Source: Oscillospiraceae bacterium
Lineage (GTDB): Bacteria > Bacillota > Clostridia > Oscillospirales > Ruminococcaceae
Length of the DNA stretch: 10,178 bases
Direction of reading: 5' to 3'
Assembly (NCBI GenBank): GCA_029068025.1
Contig: JAIEDJ010000026.1
Coordinates: 1 to 10,178 of the forward strand
A model generated the notes under the pieces. The model searched no databases. It was given only the letters and a program-made list of their open reading frames with translations, and was not told where the DNA came from. Numbering within the stretch: the stretch's first letter is position 1; every line of letters begins with the position of its first letter. Below, piece by piece: positions 4,980 to 10,178 of the stretch. The position numbers and the translations under genes were made by a program.

Positions 4980-5114
4980 CATCTCGCTGGCATATTTTCC
5001 GTCATACTTAGGCAATTTTTCTTGAAGTACATAGAGTACGTCTGCGAAAAATTGCCGTCGTCTGCCGAAAAATCTGCTGCGCGATCTGCGCACTTCGAGA
5101 TACTAAACAGGCTC
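4954..5114. mobile_element. MITE-like non-autonomous element, 161 bp
   Basis: Perfect 18-bp terminal inverted repeats lie at 4954-4971 (GAGCCTGTTTAGTATCTC) and 5097-5114. They are flanked on both sides by TAA (4951-4953 and 5115-5117), a likely 3-bp target duplication. Inside is a second perfect inverted pair, GGCAATTTTTC (5011-5021) and GAAAAATTGCC (5046-5056), around a GTAC...GTAC core, so the whole element can fold into one long hairpin. It has no coding capacity for a transposase. Short length, terminal repeats, foldback interior and target duplication are the hallmarks of a MITE mobilised in trans. The parent transposon family is not identified. Confidence 0.75.
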
Positions 5115-5117
5115 TAA

Positions 5118-5402
5118 GAGAGCGGGGAGAACAATATATTTCTGAAATGCCGGATCCTTACATTTTCGTAAATTCCGCTCTCTGTTTTAATATACAACAT
5201 TTTTTTAATATCCTTACAACTTTTTCAAAAAAACATCCAAGCCTGTGGAAAATCTTGGATGTTGACTATCGGCAGGCAGTTAAAACGCCCGTCAGGATCT
5301 CGGGCGAAAAAAATTTTTTTCTTGGCTGCCATATTTGCCGGATTTTTGCGAACTTATTATTAGAGAAGAAAATTTTATGCGAAAGCGAATATTTCTTACT
5401 TT
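5118..5402. other. Intergenic region between divergent sigma operons
   Basis: I see no gene in this stretch of about 300 bases. It holds the distant inverted pair AGAGAGCGG (5117-5125) and CCGCTCTCT (5175-5183), the minus-strand terminator at 5227-5263, a 6-bp stem 5286-5291/5301-5306, and a block of seven A followed by seven T (5307-5320). The rightward sigma promoter must lie here. The best guess is TTGCCG (5335-5340), 17 bases, TATTAG (5358-5363), each only 4/6 to consensus. A GAAC at 5350-5353 could instead belong to an ECF-type -35. Confidence 0.45.
5227..5263 (-). terminator. Orphan leftward rho-independent terminator
   Basis: A perfect 10-bp stem, AACATCCAAG (5232-5241) and CTTGGATGTT (5254-5263), has a 12-base loop. 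On the minus strand five more T follow the two at the stem end. No minus-strand gene lies just upstream; the region to the right is the leader and start of a plus-strand sigma gene. It might end a small or antisense RNA, or protect the locus from leftward transcription. Confidence 0.6.
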
Positions 5403-5417
5403 TAGGAGGTGGAACGC

Positions 5418-5978
5418 ATGGAAGACAACGCCATAATACAGCTTTTCAATGAGCGAGACGAAGCGGCGCTCTCCGAGCTTTCCAAAAAGCATGGTACGTT
5501 TTTCACACGCCTTGCCGAAGGCGTACTTCGCAATTACGAGGATTCTCAGGTATGCGTGAACGACGCGTATCTTAAGACGTGGGAGACAATCCCGCCCGCA
5601 AAGCCGAACTTTCTCAGGGCGTTTGTCGGAAGTATCGTCAAGCGCATTGCGGTGAGTATGCTCCGCGCGAGCGGCGCTCAGAAGCGCGGCGGCGGAGAAT
5701 TTGATCTTGTGCTTGAGGAGCTGGAGGAATGTGTGTCGGACAACAGCAGCGTTGAGGACGAATTCGACAACAAACAGACGATAGAGGAGATCAATAAGTT
5801 CCTGAGGAATTGCGGTGAGTTTGACCGCCGCGTTTTCGTGCTGCGCTATTGGTACTGCGAAAGCGTCTCGACTATCGCCGCGGAGCTTGGCATGGCGGAA
5901 AACAAGATCTCGGTATCGCTTTACAGAACACGCAAAAAACTGAAGGAACATCTGACAAAAGGGGGCTACATATTATGA
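5418..5978 (+). CDS. ECF-type RNA polymerase sigma factor (right copy)
   Basis: This 186-aa protein is exactly as long as the divergent left sigma factor and identical to it at 93 positions by gap-free hand count. Region 2 (about 5-78) contains VCVNDAYLKTWETIPP, the linker has QKRGGG and ELEECVSD, and region 4 (about 118-180) has RRVFVLRYWYCESVSTIAAELGMAENK and RTRKKLKEHL. Differences cluster in region 2 and in the recognition part of region 4, which suggests different target promoters. The start is ATG 5418 with AGGAGG at 5404-5409; an in-frame GTG at 5409 falls within that site and is rejected. Its stop overlaps the next ATG (ATGA), as in the left operon, so it is paired with the 5975-7495 membrane protein. 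Confidence 0.9.
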   Translation: MEDNAIIQLFNERDEAALSELSKKHGTFFTRLAEGVLRNYEDSQVCVNDAYLKTWETIPPAKPNFLRAFVGSIVKRIAVSMLRASGAQKRGGGEFDLVLEELEECVSDNSSVEDEFDNKQTIEEINKFLRNCGEFDRRVFVLRYWYCESVSTIAAELGMAENKISVSLYRTRKKLKEHLTKGGYIL

Positions 5979-7495
5979 AAAGATCAGAAAAATTATTTCT
6001 TGCAATAAACGAGATTGACGGCGATATCGTCGAAGAAGCAAAGCCTAAGGAAGAAAAGCCTATCCAAATGAAGCCCGAGCCGCGTTCCCCGATGAAGGGG
6101 ATAATTGCCCTCGCGGCGTGCGTCGCCGCGCTGGCGGTCGGCATATTTGCTATTGTCAAGTTTAAGCTGGGCGGAGATATTGAGTCGGTTCCGGTTCAGA
6201 ACGGTTCCGATTCATTTGCATCGGACAGCACGGATTCCGAATACAACAGTTCCGATACGGACAGCGCCGATAACGGCTCTGAAATTGATCTTACGCTCAC
6301 CGAAGAGGATCTGGAGCTTCAAGCTATTCTAAAGGAGCTTGTTCCGAAAGCCGAAGAGATCGACGGAATGTTTGGCTATCTCAGCCCGTCCGGAGATAAG
6401 TACACTATTAATTTCGGTCGTAGTCCCGATGGGATGATGCCTTATGAGAACACATATTACCTTGTTTCCGAGGATATGCGCACCGGCAATAGTATGTTTG
6501 CCGTTCCGCAAAGCTATGACGAAATGGAGAAGCTGATCTCCGAATATTTTTCTTCCCAAGCAGCCGAGGACTATATGCAGCATATCGGTCACGGCACATT
6601 GAAGGAAGAACGCGATGGGATCCTTTATGTGACCGGCGGCGGCAGGTTTATTGAAATGAACGGCAATATGTATTTCTCCACCGATCTTGACAAACCTTAT
6701 TACGATGGAATTAATATTAAATACGAGGGGATGGGGATAGACTGCGAAACCGCAAAAGTCACGCGCCAAACCGACACGATCATAGAATTTACATATTGGG
6801 GGCGCTGCTATCATTCATATGATGAGTATTCCGAAAAAGAAGGCATTCTTGTAAAAGAAAACGGCGCTTGGAAGCTGCGCTATTTCTACTACAACTGCTT
6901 TGCTCCCGAGATACCGGTCGAGTTTACGGAGCAGGATCTTGAGTTGTGCGAAATACTAAAGGGTTTAGAGCCGGGCAATAAAACCACCGACCTGTTTATA
7001 GGGGGTCTCACCAAGACCGGGACAGAATACCAGTTTGTTACCACCGGCATCACCGGCAACTCCCGCGAAGAATATATAACCGGGTATTTCGATCTGTCAA
7101 GCGCGGAGCAAGAGTTCGATTATCCGAGATCCCGAGATGAATTCGAGCAGCGGCTTCTTCCGTATTTCACCCGTGAAGCGACCGATCAATATATGAACAA
7201 CGTTACCAAAGGTCTCTCTATGACCCAGAGCGATATTGATTTTTTTATATATTCGGTCACAGTTGAAAATAATTCAAATCCCATTTATATCGAGCTGGAC
7301 GGAAAAATGTACTACCGTTGGGACACAGCAGACCACCGCTCAAGGATCAATTATGACACCGTAAAGGTCATCGACCGGACGGACGATACCATTGTCTTTT
7401 CGCACGTAAATATAGATGGCGGTAGTTATCATCCAAAGACCGAAAGGCTTGTATACGAGCGCGGCGGCTGGAAACGCGATCCTTTTTATCAATAA
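5975..7495 (+). CDS. Membrane-anchored putative anti-sigma factor / sensor with tandem ectodomain (paralogue)
   Basis: This 506-aa protein has the same architecture as the 2871-4364 product. The cytosolic head is KLFLAINEIDGDIVEEAKPKEE (1-41), the helix spans about 42-62, and an acidic Ser/Asp linker (about 76-106) follows. Two extracytoplasmic repeats (about 108-305 and 316-503) share ExDLEL, a (Y/F)F-x-x-x-A-x-x-YM segment, G-x-MY and GAWKLRYFY or GGWKRDPFY. The head is short and lacks a zinc-binding anti-sigma signature. The longer open frame from 5849 overlaps the sigma gene; ATG 5975, preceded by GGGGG and overlapping the sigma stop, is the natural start. The anti-sigma role is inferred from the conserved sigma-gene pairing, seen twice here. 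The ligand is unknown; a cell-wall or envelope signal is a guess. Confidence 0.7.
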   Translation: MKRSEKLFLAINEIDGDIVEEAKPKEEKPIQMKPEPRSPMKGIIALAACVAALAVGIFAIVKFKLGGDIESVPVQNGSDSFASDSTDSEYNSSDTDSADNGSEIDLTLTEEDLELQAILKELVPKAEEIDGMFGYLSPSGDKYTINFGRSPDGMMPYENTYYLVSEDMRTGNSMFAVPQSYDEMEKLISEYFSSQAAEDYMQHIGHGTLKEERDGILYVTGGGRFIEMNGNMYFSTDLDKPYYDGINIKYEGMGIDCETAKVTRQTDTIIEFTYWGRCYHSYDEYSEKEGILVKENGAWKLRYFYYNCFAPEIPVEFTEQDLELCEILKGLEPGNKTTDLFIGGLTKTGTEYQFVTTGITGNSREEYITGYFDLSSAEQEFDYPRSRDEFEQRLLPYFTREATDQYMNNVTKGLSMTQSDIDFFIYSVTVENNSNPIYIELDGKMYYRWDTADHRSRINYDTVKVIDRTDDTIVFSHVNIDGGSYHPKTERLVYERGGWKRDPFYQ

Positions 7496-7498
7496 AAT

Positions 7499-7527
7499 AC
7501 AGCCTGCCCCAAATCGGGGCAGGCTGT
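7499..7527. terminator. Bidirectional terminator between convergent genes
   Basis: A perfect 12-bp stem (7499-7510/7516-7527) with a five-base loop lies between the stop of the rightward sensor gene (7495) and the stop of clpB (7560). On the minus strand it is followed by ATTTTATT, a good tail for ending clpB. The plus-strand tail (TGGTTTGTAT) is weaker. Confidence 0.85.
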
Positions 7528-7559
7528 TGGTTTGTATAAAAAGCAAGTTTAGATCAAGA

Positions 7560-10157
7560 TCAGCTTTCCACTGCTAGCGCTCCGTCCTTAACGCCGATCC
7601 TTACGGTATCGCCCTGCCGCAGCTTGTCGGCGAGGATCTCACGCGCTATCAGCGTTTCGAGGTTGCGCTGGATATAGCGCTTGATCGGACGCGCGCCGAA
7701 GCTCGGGTCGTAGCTCTCGTCGAGAATGAGCTGCTTTGCTTCGTCCGTGATCACCAGACTGAGCTGCTTTTCGCGCAGACGCTTTGCGAGGTCGGCAGCC
7801 TGGAGATCTATAATGCCGAACATCTCGGTCTTGGTGAGCGGCTTGTAGAATACGATCTCGTCCAGACGGTTGAGGAACTCGGGGCGGAACGACTGCTTCA
7901 GGAGCTTGTCGACACTGTTCCGCGCTTCTTCGGTGATCTGCCCGTCGCCGCCTATGCCGTCAAGGATATACTGCGAACCGAGGTTGCTGGTGAGTATGAT
8001 GATCGTGTTTTTAAAGTCGATGGTGCGTCCCTGCGAGTCGGTAACTCTGCCGTCGTCAAGAACCTGTAACAGCACATTGAACACATCGGGGTGTGCCTTC
8101 TCCACCTCGTCGAACAGCACGACGGAATACGGCTTGCGGCGCACCGCGTCTGTGAGCTGACCGCCCTCCTCGTAGCCGACGTATCCGGGAGGCGCTCCGA
8201 TCAGGCGGCTGACCGTGTGCTTCTCCATATACTCGCTCATGTCAAGGCGGACAATGTTGTGCTCGTCATCGAACAGCGCTTCCGCAAGCGCCTTTGCAAG
8301 CTCGGTCTTGCCCACGCCGGTGGGACCCAAGAACAGGAATGAACCGAGCGGCTTGCGCGGGTCGTTTATGCCCGCTCTCGAGCGCATAATGGATTCGGTA
8401 ACGCGGGAAACCGCTTCGTCCTGACCCTTGACGCGCAGATGAAGCGTCTCGGCGAGGTGGAGTATCTTTTCGCGTTCGCCCTCTACGAGCTTATTTATGG
8501 GGATACCAGTCCAGCGCGCCACGATTCGCGCGATCTCTTCCTCTGTTACCTTATCGCGGAGCAGAGAGCTTGCCTTCGCTTCCTCGGCGATCTCTTCCTC
8601 TTTCTTTAACTCGGCTTGCAGCTGAGGGAGTTTGCCGTATTGAAGCTCCGCCGCCTTGTTGAGGTTGTAGTCGAGCTTTGCCTTTTCGATATCGGCGTTG
8701 GTCTGCTCGATCTCCTTACGCAGATCCTGAACCTTGCTGATAGCGTTTTTCTCGTTCTGCCACTTCGCTTTCATCGCGTTGAACCTGTCGCGCTTTTCGG
8801 CAAGCTCTTTGCGGATGTCCTCGAGGTGCTCCGCAGAGAGCTTGTCGGTCTCCTTGGAGAGCGCAGCTTCCTCGATCTCAAGCTGCATGATACCGCGTGA
8901 GATCTCATCCAGCTCCGTGGGCATACTGTCCATTTCGGTGCGTATCATCGCGCACGCTTCGTCCACAAGGTCTATCGCCTTGTCGGGCAGAAATCTGTCG
9001 GTGATGTAGCGGTTGGAGAGCGTCGCGGCGGCGATTATAGCGTTATCTTGGATCTTTACGCCGTGGAATACCTCGTAGCGCTCCTTAAGTCCGCGCAGTA
9101 TTGAGATAGTGTCCTCGACATTCGGCTCGTCAACCAGAACAGTCTGGAAACGGCGCTCGAGAGCGGGGTCTTTCTCGATATACTTGGAATATTCATCAAG
9201 CGTGGTCGCGCCTATGCAGTGCAGCTCGCCGCGCGCCAGCATGGGCTTTAACAGATTGCCCGCGTCCATCGCGCCACTCGACTTGCCCGCGCCGACGATC
9301 AAATGCAGCTCGTCGATAAACAGGATTATGCGCCCGTCCGACTTCTTGACCTCGTTCAGCACCGCCTTCAAGCGTTCCTCAAACTCTCCCTGATATTTTG
9401 CGCCCGCGATAAGCGCGCCCATATCCAGTGAGAACAGCTTTCTGTCCTTGAGGTTCGCGGGAACGTCGCCGCGCACTATACGCAGCGCCAGACCCTCCGC
9501 GATGGCAGTCTTGCCGACGCCGGGTTCGCCGATAAGGCAGGGATTGTTCTTGGTCTTGCGCGAGAGTATGCGGATAACACTGCGTATCTCGCTGTCGCGC
9601 CCGATAACGGGATCTATCTTGTTCTGACGAGCGAGCTCAACGAGATCCTGACCATACTTTTTCAGTACGTCATAGGTCTCCTCGGGGTTCTTGGACGTTA
9701 CGCGCTGATTTCCGCGAACTTCCTGCAATACGGTAAGCAGCTTGTTCTTATCCACTCCGAAGCTCTTGAACATTCCCTTGACATCGCTGTCGGGGACTTC
9801 CGCAAGCGCAAGCAGAAGGTGCTCCACGGAGATGTAGTCGTCCTTCATGCGGTCGGCGATCTTCTCCGCTTCGGCGGTCGCCTTGTCCATATCGGACGAG
9901 ATGAAGATCTTTCCCGCCTCGCGGCCGCTGCCCGAAACGCGCGGCATACCCTCGATAAATTTCAGCGCCGCGGTTTTCAGCCCGTTCGCGTCTATTCCCA
10001 TCTTGGTGAACAGCTGCGGCACAAGTCCGCCCTCGTCGGAAAGCAGCGCGTACAGCAAGTGCATCTGCTCGACGCAGTTATTCTGATACGAAAGCGAGAT
10101 ATCCTGCGCGGATTGTATCGCTTCTACGGATTTTTCGGTCAATTTGTTTACATTCAT
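7560..10157 (-). CDS. clpB: ATP-dependent protein disaggregase ClpB
   Basis: ClpB is a hexameric AAA+ chaperone that threads aggregated proteins through its pore, working with DnaK. The 865-aa length is normal. In order: the double Clp N-domain (about 1-145); first ATPase domain with Walker A GEPGVGKT (210-217), pore Tyr255 in GAKYQGEFEERL, Walker B LFIDE (279-283) and arginine fingers 335-336; the coiled-coil M-domain (about 405-530) that marks ClpB rather than ClpA or ClpC; second ATPase domain with GPTGVGKT (611-618), pore GYVGY (658-662) and Walker B LFDE (681-684); and sensor 2 GARP (821-824). All catalytic residues are present. The ATG at 10157 has AGGAGG nine bases upstream. The promoter, and any CtsR or CIRCE operator, lies beyond the right edge. 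Confidence 0.98.
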   Translation of the reverse strand: MNVNKLTEKSVEAIQSAQDISLSYQNNCVEQMHLLYALLSDEGGLVPQLFTKMGIDANGLKTAALKFIEGMPRVSGSGREAGKIFISSDMDKATAEAEKIADRMKDDYISVEHLLLALAEVPDSDVKGMFKSFGVDKNKLLTVLQEVRGNQRVTSKNPEETYDVLKKYGQDLVELARQNKIDPVIGRDSEIRSVIRILSRKTKNNPCLIGEPGVGKTAIAEGLALRIVRGDVPANLKDRKLFSLDMGALIAGAKYQGEFEERLKAVLNEVKKSDGRIILFIDELHLIVGAGKSSGAMDAGNLLKPMLARGELHCIGATTLDEYSKYIEKDPALERRFQTVLVDEPNVEDTISILRGLKERYEVFHGVKIQDNAIIAAATLSNRYITDRFLPDKAIDLVDEACAMIRTEMDSMPTELDEISRGIMQLEIEEAALSKETDKLSAEHLEDIRKELAEKRDRFNAMKAKWQNEKNAISKVQDLRKEIEQTNADIEKAKLDYNLNKAAELQYGKLPQLQAELKKEEEIAEEAKASSLLRDKVTEEEIARIVARWTGIPINKLVEGEREKILHLAETLHLRVKGQDEAVSRVTESIMRSRAGINDPRKPLGSFLFLGPTGVGKTELAKALAEALFDDEHNIVRLDMSEYMEKHTVSRLIGAPPGYVGYEEGGQLTDAVRRKPYSVVLFDEVEKAHPDVFNVLLQVLDDGRVTDSQGRTIDFKNTIIILTSNLGSQYILDGIGGDGQITEEARNSVDKLLKQSFRPEFLNRLDEIVFYKPLTKTEMFGIIDLQAADLAKRLREKQLSLVITDEAKQLILDESYDPSFGARPIKRYIQRNLETLIAREILADKLRQGDTVRIGVKDGALAVES

Positions 10158-10178
10158 ATTAATATACCTCCTGTTACA

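Noticed and set aside
4922..5032. N-terminal extension of the left sigma factor
   Set aside because: It reads into the MITE, lacks a ribosome binding site, and is absent from the paralogue, which aligns from the ATG at 4921.
5147..5452. 101-aa open frame between the divergent sigma genes
   Set aside because: It has no ribosome binding site, and it overlaps the Shine-Dalgarno and start of the right sigma gene.
5292..5951. 219-aa open frame antisense to the right sigma gene
   Set aside because: It is a shadow of a clearly conserved sigma gene on the other strand, with no recognisable domain.
7870..10086. Several plus-strand open frames opposite clpB
   Set aside because: They are shadows of the highly conserved clpB frame with no start signals or domains.
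1..10178. CRISPR array, tRNA or rRNA gene
   Set aside because: No regularly spaced direct repeats, cloverleaf or rRNA-like sequence was recognised; repeats here are inverted or a single 77-bp pair.

Overview
The window looks like a mid-GC chromosomal segment of a gut-type Clostridia (Oscillospiraceae/Ruminococcaceae-like Bacillota). This rests on strong AGGAGG-type ribosome binding sites, sigma-A-type promoters, an ECF sigma/membrane-protein pair of a kind common in these genomes, a Gram-positive SLOG protein and dispersed hairpin-rich repeats. No sequence search could be run, so the taxon is an inference.

Layout. Positions 1-207 hold a hairpin-rich non-coding repeat and a rightward terminator. 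A four-helix membrane protein (735-238, minus) follows a SLOG/YpsA-like protein (1363-872, minus). The membrane gene also has its own strong promoter and a leader with a 10-bp stem. A small XRE-type repressor (1465-1704, plus) is divergent from the SLOG gene. Next is a type II toxin-antitoxin pair, hicA-hicB (1816-2455, plus), behind a perfect-consensus promoter studded with palindromes. The hicAB cassette is flanked by two 77-bp copies of the XRE gene's 3' end plus terminator hairpin. The second copy is a gene remnant without its parent. Positions 2456-2870 have no intact gene but are rich in nested palindromes.

Positions 2871-7495 hold two paralogous sigma/membrane-protein operons in divergent orientation. 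Each has a 186-aa ECF-type sigma factor whose stop overlaps, as ATGA, the start of a single-pass membrane protein of about 500 aa. By hand count the two sigma factors match at 93 of 186 positions without a gap. The membrane proteins share a short cytosolic motif, one helix, an acidic Ser/Asp-rich linker and two tandem copies of an extracytoplasmic module. They are most likely the cognate anti-sigma/sensor proteins. A 161-bp MITE-like element with 18-bp perfect terminal inverted repeats and a TAA duplication lies just upstream of the left sigma gene and may supply its -35 element.

A convergent terminator separates this from a full-length clpB (10157-7560, minus), a conserved housekeeping chaperone. 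Thus 1-2870 reads as a plastic accessory region, 2871-7495 as a duplicated envelope-signalling locus, and 7560 onward as core genome. The least explained parts are the duplicated two-module sensor proteins, the recombination scar around hicAB, and the SLOG/membrane-protein/XRE cluster.
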